Below, in pieces: positions 13,503 through 24,700 of a DNA stretch of 64,000 nucleotides (position 1 is the first letter of the stretch; each line of letters opens with the position of its first letter). This DNA is from Hirudo medicinalis (lineage: Eukaryota; Annelida; Clitellata; Hirudinida; Hirudinidae): the NCBI GenBank assembly GCA_011800805.1, contig MPNW01000222.1, positions 45,295 through 109,294 on the forward strand, given 5' to 3'. Both the position numbers and the translations under genes were made by a program. The notes under the pieces were generated by a model that did not search any database, was not told the DNA's origin, and saw only the letters and a list, made by a program, of their open reading frames with translations.

Positions 13503-13917
13503 TTCTAATCTTTTCCATTGTTTTAATTTTTTTCACGATTGATTGCAGTATTGACATTTTACATGTATGTGCCTCTCATCGATCATCTGACAAGACTTAT
13601 TTTTTGTACCTTTTTATTATTCCACCAGTGTCTATCCTAGTCAGCATGTGTGATCTGCAATGTATGGCCTCTGCATGTAATGTAGAATCAGTTTATGATT
13701 TTATGGGTTGTCTCCTAATACTTGGGTCCACTTATGTAATTCTCCAATCAAAATAAATTGTGTGCTTAAAGAACTGTTGGTTGTGATTTTAATCATTTCT
13801 ATATGAAAGCCAATCTTTGCCCAAAAACATCTTAAAGGGTCAGGGATTTGTGCTAGATTTAGCTTTTTTATTGCGAGGATTGTTGAATGTCACGAAGTTG
13901 TGACCGTATCAATAAGT

Positions 13918-14350
13918 AGGGACCATCCATTTATGACGTCCACATGGAGGGGAGGGAAGAAGGTCCGAACAAAACGCATGCTTATGGACGGGGAGGGGAA
14001 TTAGCAGAATGTGGACGTCCATAAAAAACGATAAACATAGTAAAAATATCGTAAAATAAAGCTACTTTTTTGAACAATTCGACCCATAAATTGCGAGTGA
14101 GAAACTTATAAATTTTAAACCTAGATGTTATGAGGGGGTCCTCACTCTCAGCCTGTGTTGTATTGTCGTGAACTCGCGATACCCGCATGGGCATGGGGGG
14201 GTCATTTTTAGGGAGATAGATGTGCACTTATGTTGCCGGTGTGTGGACGTACACAAAGGGGGGAGTAACTTGATGTGGATGCTTGTGGATAGGTGGGAGG
14301 GGGGTTCAAAAATCCACTTCTCGTGTGAACGTCATAAATGGATGACCCCA
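13918..14350. mobile_element. MITE-like element with terminal inverted repeats
   Basis: The left end GGGACCATCCATTTATGACG is matched in inverse by the right end, which on the minus strand begins GGGGTCATCCATTTATGACG. The ends differ at two positions near the tip. The enclosed roughly 390 bp contains several G-runs, more copies of GTGGACGT-like words and no transposase frame. I could not see a convincing target-site duplication (flanks AGTA and ATAT). It lies between the PHLDB-like gene and the surviving 3' half of TMEM43. Confidence 0.55.
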
Positions 14351-14766
14351 TATAGAGAGCTCAAGAATAAGGAAAGCCTGTATTATCTTCCGATCTGGCT
14401 GTATCGTCCTTTTGACGGGGGAGATTTTAGGGTTTACCTCGATATATGGGGAAGGTAGTCAAAATAAACTGAAATTGCCGACCCTTCTCGTTTGAGAGTT
14501 TGAAGTTTAGGAGGTATAAGGCTGCTTGCTAATCACAAAAAAGTCGTTGCACATCTTGTTTTCAAGGGAGAGGGCAAACCTTTGAACATTTTCATAAATT
14601 TAGCTGACAATTACCAATTGCAAATTAACAATTGCTTCTGCTACTCTTTGGTCAAGCTCTTTCACAAACTTCGATTTCATGTGCACAAAACGGAGGTGTC
14701 TTAAAATTCTATGAAGTACGACAAAATAACCTGGTGGACCCCTCTATTTAATTAATATCCAAACAG

Positions 14767-15996
14767 ATAGGGGATTTAAAGATATCTTATAAGTGTGGAA
14801 TTGCTGCTGTTAGAACATCTGAAGCTCAAGAAGCTCAGGATACTGAAGAATCAGATGTTGTGAGATTTCAAGAAATTAGAAAATATTCTCAAATGCAACG
14901 TAATAATATTAATAATAATAAATAATAGTAATAATGATAATAATAATAATAATAATAATAACAACAACAATAATGTTCATACTTTCTTGCTTAAATTTGA
15001 GTGCTTGTTATCTAACAGAAAGTGCAATGCTAACTAATAACTCATTAGTATCATTGGCTTGATACAAATTTTCAAATGATGCCTGTAGGTTAGCATTATA
15101 AGCAAGGTTAATGAAGATTCTCTGGAGTCATGGCCATCCAGTCTTGGAATACAACTGGGCTTTCTTCACGTGGGACATGTTACCTTCGAGGTGGGTCTAG
15201 CATCAACTAATTTTGTTCAGGTTGGTTACATCCATTTGGGCGCGAGGACATGGTTTTTATCAAATTACTAAATCTTTCATGGTCTCTTTATGCATAATTT
15301 AACAACAAATGTGATTTTAAACATATTATGCCGAATTGTTGAACAGAATATGATTAAAAGAGAACTGGGTGACCAAATGATTAAATCATGGCTTTCAAGA
15401 TTTCTGGGCTTCTTCAACCACTTTGTTGGATTTTCCTTTGCAGAGGCATTCATCAATGACTTTGGTAAAAATAACACCAGAAATTATTTTTTGATGCTTT
15501 AGGGTGCTTTATGTATCCATATTGGATGTGAAGGCATTATAAACTCCAAAAGATTTATATAGAACTGCTTCCAGAGGCCTCTCCTTAGCAATGCAGCAAC
15601 ACAGCAGATAATGACCATTGCTTTTAGTATAACATGCAGGAATGCAACTTTCTGAGCTAACATGCTTGCCAATCATATTGTTTGATTATGTAATATCATA
15701 TTCTATCTTCTTAATAGTTACAAGTTTCATGAATCATATCATATTATTTAAGACTGTTGAACTAAATGTTTTAAACTATTTGAACATTTTCAGCCACTGT
15801 TCACACTCACTAGCTCAGACATACCTTTGTCAACCACAATAAGATGAAAATTAAGTCGGCCTCCTCTCTTGGGCTTAGCATCTCCTCAGTGGTATTAGTC
15901 TGGATTGTCTACAGACCATTGCTTGTGATCATCCTGTTGCTGCTTGTCATTTTGACTCTCTTCCTGGCTGCACGACATGCACCTCACAGACCTTGA
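14767..15996 (+). pseudogene. TMEM43: TMEM43 (LUMA) 3' half; 5' exons not found
   Basis: TMEM43 is a multi-pass protein of the inner nuclear membrane and ER that associates with emerin and lamins. Pieces recognisable in order are IGDLKISYKCG (exon from 14767), the segment ending GFLHVGHVTFE (15089-15190), IKRELGDQMIKSWLSRF (in the exon beginning near 15349), a short exon near 15570 ending before a GTATAA donor, and a last exon. The last exon has a transmembrane helix followed by VYRPLLVIILLLL and an ARHAP tail ending at 15996. These match the C-terminal half of TMEM43 in order. The first half (N-terminal helix and most of the luminal domain) is not between here and the PHLDB-like gene, and the phase from the first to the second exon does not close at the obvious donor. 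I therefore class it as a probable truncated copy, or a gene whose 5' part lies beyond a misassembly. Confidence 0.6.
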
Positions 15997-17672
15997 ATCT
16001 AATTCTTCTGATTCATCATCAAAATTATCCATGCCCATACTTACCATCGATCTGACTTTTCTCACAATTTATGCAACAATGATATCTCATAATTCATTTA
16101 CTAAGTTTTGTAGAATTGTAAAGAGTTCATCATGTATTCATTTCATGATTTTTGCTTAATTTTCGTGATCGGGAATAAATTGACAAATCCACTTGCAACG
16201 AGATGAAATCTCATTTTTAGGAGCTGGTACAGAGCTTGCTCAACATCAACAGTTAGCAAGACAGCTGCTATATGTGTCGAGAAATGCTCTGGTGATACCA
16301 TGTCATAAACCAATGGAAGGCAAATGAAAATGAGACAAGGATTTTCTGCATTTTAATATTGGAGAATATCTATTTTGGCGAGGTAATGAAATGATTTATT
16401 GAAGGTTCACCCTACTGCAGATGTCAAACAGATGTGCTTAACACGATGTGTCAACAGTAGGCTGAATGATTATTGCCATGTGAAAATCAAATTAATGGGT
16501 AGGGTAAAGTATCTCAGCTTAGTTTCAAAGCTAATTCCAATGCTGAATTGTTTTCAATGATAAAGAGACTTCAACGACATCTTAGGACACTGAATAATGA
16601 CGAGCCACTCAGATCGTATCATGATTTCAGCAAGAAATCAAAAAACAAAGCCACTAAATATTCAACAGAATCACTAAGTTAAGACTGAAAAAAACCCTCA
16701 AGCAACCAGTTGGTACACTGGCTCAAACAGCAATCCATTTGAACCGCTGACATCAAGTATACTGAACAGAAATCATTCTATTTCATATTTCAACATTGCA
16801 TAAATGGAAATAATATTTGACTGGTGAACAATCAGAAGCACAACAATCACCTGTAGATGAAACAAATGCTACGAGTTGGGGATGTGGGTACCGTAAGAAA
16901 ACAAACTTCGTTGGACCCCATTGAGTTATGTTGTAAATAAATTCAAGCATCAATTTATATGGCATCCTGATTTTTTCTATAACAATAGCTGCATATTTTG
17001 TGACTAATGTTTGCCAAAGGTAATAATAATGCCACTAAAAAACAAGCTGAAATGTATTAAATGGTACTTTTAAATCTTTGAAACAAAGCAGAGCAAAAAA
17101 AATCTATAACAGTATCAGCAATAATGCCAAAAAGGTATTACATCTGTTTAGAAGCACCTGTCGTCATTAAATGCACAAGACTGGAAACTTACCAAGGTTC
17201 TGAAAATTCCTTGTGGTGATGATATGGTGTTAGATATGTTGGAATAAGAATGATTCAGCAAAATGGTAACCATAAATGCTAATTAACCAAGTGCTTTAAC
17301 TGATAAAATGACATTCATCACCAAAAATGAGAAAATCAAGTAACAAGATCGCCCTTACAAGCATCTACCCGTACAGCACACGCCATTCCGCTCACAATGA
17401 AACATGTTCAAAATGATTATCATATTTCTCAAGAAAATGCATAAATTTATGCTTTTTACAGTTATAACAGGTGTTTCATGTAATAACAAACATCTAAACA
17501 TCCGTAACTTAAATTATATTAAATGATAGAGGATGATAACAAATTTAATCTCTTTTATAAAACAGAATCTTCTTGTTAAACAAATTCTATATTTCTCTGG
17601 TGCTATAACCAAGACTATTACTGCCACAATCACACCATCATTTTGCCAGATTTGTGCATTCACAACCCACTA
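15997..17672. other. Non-coding stretch between TMEM43 remnant and TMEM263
   Basis: No gene is supportable. Open frames are short and interrupted. The left part is presumably TMEM43 3' UTR and the right end TMEM263 3' UTR. No tandem repeats are prominent. Confidence 0.4.
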
Positions 17673-18136
17673 TCACTCCTTCTTATCTTTTCTTTTGAGA
17701 ATTGGTACTGGCACTTTTCCAACAATGTTTTTTGTGGTGTCCACCACTGCACCTCCGGCACTGATTCCCTTGGATGCAACCCATTTCACTCCACCCACCC
17801 CCCAGACCGACAGCTCCTGTCAGTACACCGGCAGTAGAGCTTACCAGGCCACTACTGAATCGCCATACATAGCCCCCCTGTGGTTGCTGTTCATTACTCC
17901 CTGCAAGAAAGCAATGAAGCTTTCAAACTGATGATCATAGTTTCATGAACCCAAAGCAAAATAGATTACAATTTTAAGAATACATGACTAAATTTCAAAT
18001 GCCATTTATAAAGACCAATGACTATATACACATTGAACCACAAATAACCATCAGCAGGCTTTTTGTTACCAGAGGCAGCTTCATAATGTTGTTGGTCATC
18101 TGATAACTCATCTTCCTGGCAGTCATGATATTGTGT
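17673..18136 (-). CDS. TMEM263: TMEM263-like small membrane protein, one frameshift
   Basis: TMEM263 is a short conserved protein with two glycine-rich hydrophobic segments, implicated in vertebrate skeletal growth. The last coding exon, 17900-17673, reads GGYVWRFSSGLVSS then TGAVGLG, then after a frame change GGVKWVASKG, AGGAVVDTTKNIVGK and VPVPILKRKDKKE before the TGA. The order, spacing and lysine-rich tail match TMEM263. An upstream exon, 18136-18070, encodes an acidic Gln-rich stretch and splices in the correct phase. The frame breaks at a run of six C (plus strand 17798-17803). With five, the protein reads through GLGVGGVKW, exactly as the family expects. The start exon was not identified. 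The gene is divergent from MPHOSPH6. Confidence 0.82.
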
Positions 18137-18962
18137 CTGAAGATAATTAAAATGTAAGAAAATTCTTCATTATAGTTCAATATAGTTTCTGACTGATATA
18201 GCTCAAGCATTAACTATGTCAACCTAAAACATATCAAAGATCACTAATATCACGACATATTGTGTATTAAAACCGATGTGTCCTAGGGAAAACACATTCA
18301 CTTTATAAACATCTGTCTAAAAAACATAAGCGGCTCTTCACTAACGGAGGGAGTATTCTGATGCAACTTTTGAACGTTGGATCTGTGGTGATCAATCATA
18401 TTTTCCGCGAAACCAGCGACGGCTTTAAAAGTTTGAATATTTTACTGTTTTAATCTAGCCGCGTAACCAGTTTTCGACAGAATTCAAAATATAAGCTTTC
18501 ATTAAGAGCCACGAAACAACCAATTATAAGCGCTTTTCGACGTGGCCACTTCTGCGCAACTACTGCAACTTAACAAGTTAACTTTGTGATGATAGTGGGT
18601 AGGTTCTGCTGAACCTGACCTGAAACCACTCCAACAAATTCTAGTCTACAATTTCGAACTTACTTAAACATTTAAGACACCCAGCAAGTTAACAAGCCTA
18701 GCTATCTTATAACGATAAGCATCCTTTCGCATCATTCGGTCACGTAACCATTGACCTGGAGTAAAAACCATTCTCTCGTATCTCTTTATATTACGTTATA
18801 AAACATTTTTTAAAACAGTCTTTATAAGTGCAGTTATTTTTACAAATATATTTCCTTATAAACGGCACTTAATAACTTTTATTATGTAATTTATCTATTC
18901 TATGCATATTCGTTATAACTAAAGCTTGATTTGTTTACCTTTTTTATCGCTAAGGTTTCACG
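18137..18962. promoter_or_regulatory. Shared upstream region of TMEM263 and MPHOSPH6
   Basis: About 0.8 kb separates the 5'-most recognised TMEM263 exon from the MPHOSPH6 start codon, and the two genes point away from each other. It must hold both promoters and the missing first exon of TMEM263. No TATA box is obvious. Confidence 0.45.
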
Positions 18963-20334
18963 ATGACTGAAAATAAAAAGACTAACCCCATCAAGAAAAT
19001 CAAGAATCAGCAGTTTAGGGTAATAATCTACTGATAATAGATTTTTTGGATAAAAAAAACGACAAACTCTTGATGGACTTGGTCTCTACCAATAATTCAT
19101 ATTTAGCAAAACCGAAACTATTTACTGTGTGTAATTCAAGAATCAGCAGTTTAGGGTAATAATCTATTGATAATAGATTTTTTGGATAAAAAAACGTCAA
19201 ACTTTTAATGGACTTGGTCTCTACCAATAATGCATATTTAGCAAAACCATAACTATTTACTGTGTGTACAATAATAACAGGTGTCATACCAGAGCAACTT
19301 GTATAATTAATTAACATGCTTACCAGGTGAATGCTTATTGGTGTGATATAAGCAGAATTTTCATTCATCATTGTAGCTATATTTTAATTTAAAGATTATT
19401 ATTATTTAGTGATACAATTAACATAACATGATAAATTTAGGGTTGACACATTATTAATGATTCAATTCAATGTTAGTCATTGCCTAAGGTCTATCTATCA
19501 TTAAGAAATGGAATATATTAATTAATTTGTTAGCATTGATTTCGAAATATGCTTATGATTTCAAATCTCATTTCAGTTCCTGAGAAATGCACTTGCAGAA
19601 TATGAGGAAGATGCCAAGGAAGTAATTGATGATGAACATTGGGCATTTGAAATGGCTGCATTACCAAAAAAAAAGTATGTTTTATCAGATAATAGATGCA
19701 CATGCTCAAGAAAAAGATACTCTGAAGATATTTATTATCATTGCAATAATATTAATGATTTATGAAAGTAATTCATATTATTTGGTGTTTTACCTATTTA
19801 TCAGATCCAGCTTCATAGTGAAATCGTCTTATATGGACTGCATTGGGTTCGGCTTGCAAAAATACTCTAGCAAGGGCTTTAATCCAGAAGTTGAAGTAAA
19901 TGAAATATATTAAACTAGCTAAACTTATGATAGTAACTTTATGATGGTTGCCACTAGGCTAATTTGATATTTTGTTAAGTATTGCAGTGTATAATGATTT
20001 GCTTTTCCAGAAATTAAATGAAAGACTGATTAATGAACACTCAAAAAATCTTTCTGATGCACTCAGGGAACATGTCAAGCAGATACAAAACAATAGGTAA
20101 AATTCGCTTTTTCAGTGAAGAAAGCGGCCATTTTTTTTAAAGGAACTTTTTATTTACCATAAATAACAAACATTAAGCATTAATAAGGATAAGTCTTATT
20201 TGATTTGTTATGTTTCTTTCAGCAGAAAGCGTACAAGATCAGAAGATAGTTCAGGAAGTGAGGAAAGTGAATCTGAACAGGATGAAATGTTAGAAGAAGT
20301 TCCAAAGAAAAAACATTTCATGAAACCTGAATAA
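18963..20334 (+). CDS. MPHOSPH6: M-phase phosphoprotein 6 (exosome cofactor)
   Basis: MPHOSPH6 (MPP6) links the nuclear RNA exosome to the MTR4 helicase and is needed for 3' trimming of 5.8S rRNA. Five exons, 18963-19019, 19577-19674, 19805-19895, 20011-20096 and 20223-20334, join in phase to 147 residues (human 160). The signature is DDEHWAFEMAALPKKK, then SSFIVKSSYMDCIGFG and KGFNPEVEKL. These align with the family's EEHW, SFI and RGFNPEVEKL motifs. The protein ends in KKKHFMKPE, like the family's MFLKPQD tail. A Ser/Glu acidic segment precedes the tail. Intron 1 contains a 136-bp tandem duplication that repeats the exon-1 donor site. Confidence 0.9.
19001..19271 (+). repeat. 136-bp tandem duplication spanning a splice donor
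   Basis: A segment beginning CAAGAATCAGCAGTTTAGGG occurs at 19001 and again at 19137. The two copies run in parallel for about 134 bp with only a few substitutions (for example CTACTG/CTATTG, AATTCAT/AATGCAT). The left copy starts inside MPHOSPH6 exon 1, so the last 19 coding bases and the donor TTTAGG|GTAATA are duplicated into intron 1. Confidence 0.9.
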
Positions 20335-21122
20335 ATGCTATGTCTACATCTACCTAGAGATATGTTGTTTTTTGGCATGTAGTAATAATAACGATTTTTA
20401 TGAACTTTTAAACAGTATTTCTTTTTGAATGTCATTTTGTCTTCACTTCCACTGGGAGCACAGCAAAAGCAAAACTAATATAATAACAAAAGGAGGGAAA
20501 ATATGATATTTCATTTCTGGGAATGATCACCCTGCTAGTCAAAATGCTAGGTGAACAAAAAGTAGGACAAAATAGGTTTTGTTATGTTGTGTGGTTGATC
20601 TCCCATGAAAATGATGGCATTAAGTTTTAATTGTATATGATTTGTTTCTGAGCAGGATGGTTTGAGTTAAGCATACCTAAACCATGAATATTACTGTTAT
20701 TTAATAGTTACAATAATTGAGGTGGAATTAATGGTTGTGATATAATAACATAATTTATGGTTACATATATTGTTACCATTAATCATTTTGCTGTTTCACG
20801 TATTGAAAAACGAGGCGGTTACATCTAGTTACCTATGCATTTTTTGTCAGGAAACTGATTAACTGCCAAATGCTTGTGACATGTCAGTAATTACCAAATA
20901 GTTTAGTTAATTTTCTGATTTTACTAAAACAGATGTTGTTCAGTTAGGTTTATATCTGTGTCTGGTACAGTAAATAACTTATTGTAAAAGTATAAACATT
21001 GAATAATTTTTTCATTATTGCATAAGATTTTGCATAAAAATAATTTTAAAATATGAGCAAACTGTCGTTACAACCTAAAATTTTATTGACTAAAAATTGT
21101 TTGACCAATCAGGTGGCGGGCG
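20335..21122. other. 3' UTR and intergenic spacer
   Basis: AT-rich sequence after the MPHOSPH6 stop and before the next promoter. I see no gene or strong repeat. Confidence 0.5.
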
Positions 21123-21198
21123 TGACGTCACAGCTGGTGCTTGTATATAACACAGAAAAAAAACAAGCCTATCTACGGCAGTCGTTCCAAGATGGCGG
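21123..21198 (+). promoter_or_regulatory. CRE, TATA and YY1-like promoter cluster
   Basis: Within 76 bp there is a perfect palindromic CRE (TGACGTCA, 21123-21130), a TATATAA box (21144-21150) and CCAAGATGGCGG (21187-21198), the core of a YY1 downstream-promoter element. The TATA-to-YY1 spacing of about 40 bp fits a start site near 21,175-21,185. The large Ser-rich gene begins about 600 bp downstream, leaving a long leader or leader intron. Confidence 0.6.
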
Positions 21199-21791
21199 TC
21201 TGTCAGTTGTAATAGTGGGCTCGAAAAATTTTGTTGTTATAATAACTTTGTTTATATTCGTTCTACTGGTCAATCGTCATAGTTATCTTAAAAGCTGTTG
21301 TTAGGAATGCGTGTTTTAGCGAGTTTTAATCGATGTTTCTTTCTGTCGGTTTCGTCGCTACCCTAGATCCAAATCGAACCTTTACTCGAAAATTGAAAAT
21401 ATTGTTAATTTTATGTATCAATTTAAAATCGGGGCAAACGTTTCATAGAACTTTACAGTTAGCTTTTAACAGATTTGACAGCATAGACCTAAATTGCTGC
21501 TTATTTTAGACGTTAAATTATCTTGGTTGTCCACTTTTATTAGTGGCTAAATCGTTTAGGTTAACCCGTGGTCATTTTGTAGAATGAAGAACTTTGAGAC
21601 GGTAGATCAAACTTGAAGTGATCGAATTCATTCATAATAGAGAAATTGGATATACTTTGTTCTTAACTGGATTTTTAACTTTTGCTCTTATGGATTACAT
21701 CGTCCTTTGCTCATTGACTGCTCATTGGATATTATAATCCAGCACTGAATTGGTGTGACAAAGTCAAATTTTTTGAAACAGAGCTTATCAA

Positions 21792-24700
21792 ATGTCCTCT
21801 GTTGCACCATGCTTGGAATTTTGCTCAGATGATAAATCCAGTCAGACAGCCTTGCTGATGGAGCTTTCTCCTCTGAGCAACAATACTCAACCATCTCCTA
21901 AAGACAGTGGAGTTGATGTGAGTTCTCCTTCTAGGAGAGATGAAGACACCTTCTTTGGAAGTCCACAAGTCCCACAAGCAGTATCTTTAGCCTCCAAAAG
22001 AAGTGTTTCCATTAAAAACTTTGGCAACAATTGCACTGTTGGGATGCTTGAAACTTCTAATGACATGCTGAATTCATCTGGCCTTAGCACCTTGAACACA
22101 TCCATTGCCAGCAGCCCCAGTATATGTTCCCTCGATATAGGATCCAAAAAGTCTGATGGAAAGGCCTGCTCCAAAACCTCAAAGTTCTACAGTAGAGATC
22201 GTAAGAAGCACTTTAACATAGGGGAGTTTCAGGCTAAGGAGTTTCGCAAGATTATCATGTCTGATTCTAAAGACAAGAAAAAGAAATGTTCCTCAGTGAC
22301 AAAATCCTCTTCATTGAATGGGAAGACCTTGAACAGCCATCAGGCCGGTTTTCTAGGAGCAGCTTTGAAGAAGACTTCCCAGGACTTGAACAAGAACTAT
22401 GCAGTGGCTCCAATAGAAGAGAAGAAGGTTGGTATTGTGATTAGAGTCAACAAGCCATTTTCCAACTTGGAAAGCAAGAAAAGAAAGATTTCTGTTGATA
22501 AGTTAGAATCAAAGAAGTTTTCTACTTCTCCCAACAACTCGTTGGATTCTTTGGACCAAGACAGAATTGAGGTTGATCGATCTTCAAACATGTCCCCCAC
22601 GATGCCTGAATTGCATAAAGAAACACCCTTTGATGAGGATAAATTTCCAGTTGAAGATCGGAGGTCAACAAGGTCAAAAGCTAATCACAGAGCAAGTGCT
22701 GAAAGCCTTCAATCTGAAAGGAGATCAAACCTCAGGTCAGCCACCAGAACAACCCAAACAAGTTTGCTAGAAGAAAATGCTGGAGCGGAAAAATGTCCAT
22801 TACCCCCCGTAATCATAGCCATTGATTCTTCAGAGGAGAGCTCGGCCATGAATTATTTGCCAAAGAAAATCACCTGCAAATTAGCAGGGAATGTTATAGT
22901 GAAAACCTTAACATCAAATAATCAAGTTCATGCAAAATCTCGCCCAAAATCTAAGAAATGTAAAGGTGTTAAGTCATCGCCAAGAGAAACCCATGAATAT
23001 TTGCAAGTGAAGAGCATATCAGGTCTGAAGATTAAGCTTTCCAAACCTAAAACCCAGAGTTCAGAGATAATTTCTAATGAACACGAGGGATCGTCAAAAT
23101 TGTCAGATTTTTCAGCTCATAGCAATGGCCATTTAAACCTCGTATGTACTTCACAAACCACAAAAACCTCTTCTAGCTCACTGGATTCAGTGATTCCTTG
23201 CAAACTTGTTTCCAGTTTTTCTCTATCCTCCCCTATTGTGTCACCTCTTCAGTTCTGCTCTTCTGTCTGCCAATATCCCATACCAGTTTCTATGGGAAAC
23301 ACGAATTTAACTGGTTTAACAGAAAGCACGTGTACGCGCTTACTTACGAATCGTACCGGGTCCGGTAAAGGTGGATTTCACTTGGAAGAAGATGAAGATG
23401 GAAAAGTCAAGTTAACTCAGGAGAAGGAGGTAGTCATGCCTGATGGAAAGAGAAAGAAGTTGAAGCTGAAAATGTTTGTTCCTTCTGCGATCATATCCCC
23501 GACCCGTGCAGACGACACCAAAGAATCAAATTTGATAGAAAGACTTTCCCATCCCAGCAACCAGCCTGCAGATACCACATTAACTTTCTGCTCATCGGAT
23601 TCATTATCTCCGAGATCCAAGTTTTACGTTTCTCCACCCGGTCGACGAACGGAGCGTGGTTCTTGTACATTTCCTTCTCTAAATTACGATTCGTTTAACG
23701 TGCCTGCCCCGAGCACTGAAGGGAATCTCGACCCCCAATTAGCTTACCCTATCTCCAACAATTTCTTGCCTCAGTGCACTTCTCAAAATTCATTTCAGTT
23801 CAGTGGTGATGCTGCAGAAATTCAGAGCAATAGAACTTGCAACATTGCCACGGCGTTAGGTTCTCTTACCCCGTGTCGTGATGCGAGCCAATCGCACGTG
23901 GATTATCTCGATTCTTCTAGCCAGTCGAAAGGGGTAAGTTTTATTTTCATATTTACTCAAATGCATTAAATTGTTAATTACACGTAAATAATCACATTTC
24001 ATTCAATATTTTAGCATCGGTTGCTGAAGAATCATTTGTGTGACCCGTTGAATACATCTTTCTCCTCCAAAATGTCAACAAATCCTGTATTAATCAACCA
24101 CTCCAAATTCTCCTCTTTACAAGAACAAAAGTTTAGCTTGATGAACCATGAAGAAGATTCAAAGTGCAATTCCATAATTACTGCCAATCCATCGGTAGCA
24201 CCGAATACAAGCAGAATTGATGTGCCATCAGAGGTGATTGGAATCCCTGGAGATGGAAATCTGTATTCTTATTGTTCTAATGCAAGTTCTGCTACAACAT
24301 TGTCAAGCAGTTTCCAGCCAACTGGAAGCCACAAAAATTTAAGCAGTGTCTTGACTACAACATATTTAAAAGAATGCTGCAACTCACTAGAAAGTCATTC
24401 AAAGGGTTCCGGTTCGATCAAATTGACCGGAGACGAGTTTGAAGACTATGGAGAGATGCCGACCTTGGAGAAAAATGAAATTTTTGGCCAGACCTATAAC
24501 TTTGATCAATGTGATAAAAGCAATTTGGTTAAGTTGGTGATTGCAAAATCAGATGTGGACAACAAGACATCTTTAGAAGACTCCCAAATGAAGATATTAG
24601 AAAAAGAAAATGTAGAAGAAAAAAGCATAAAGAAGACATTTAAATTTGATGGACTAGAACTAGAATATTCTATGGATGATATTTCAAAATCTGGAGAAGG

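Noticed and set aside
14168..14458. 96-codon frame rich in Gly and His
   Set aside because: It lies mostly inside the inverted-repeat element and follows its G-runs.
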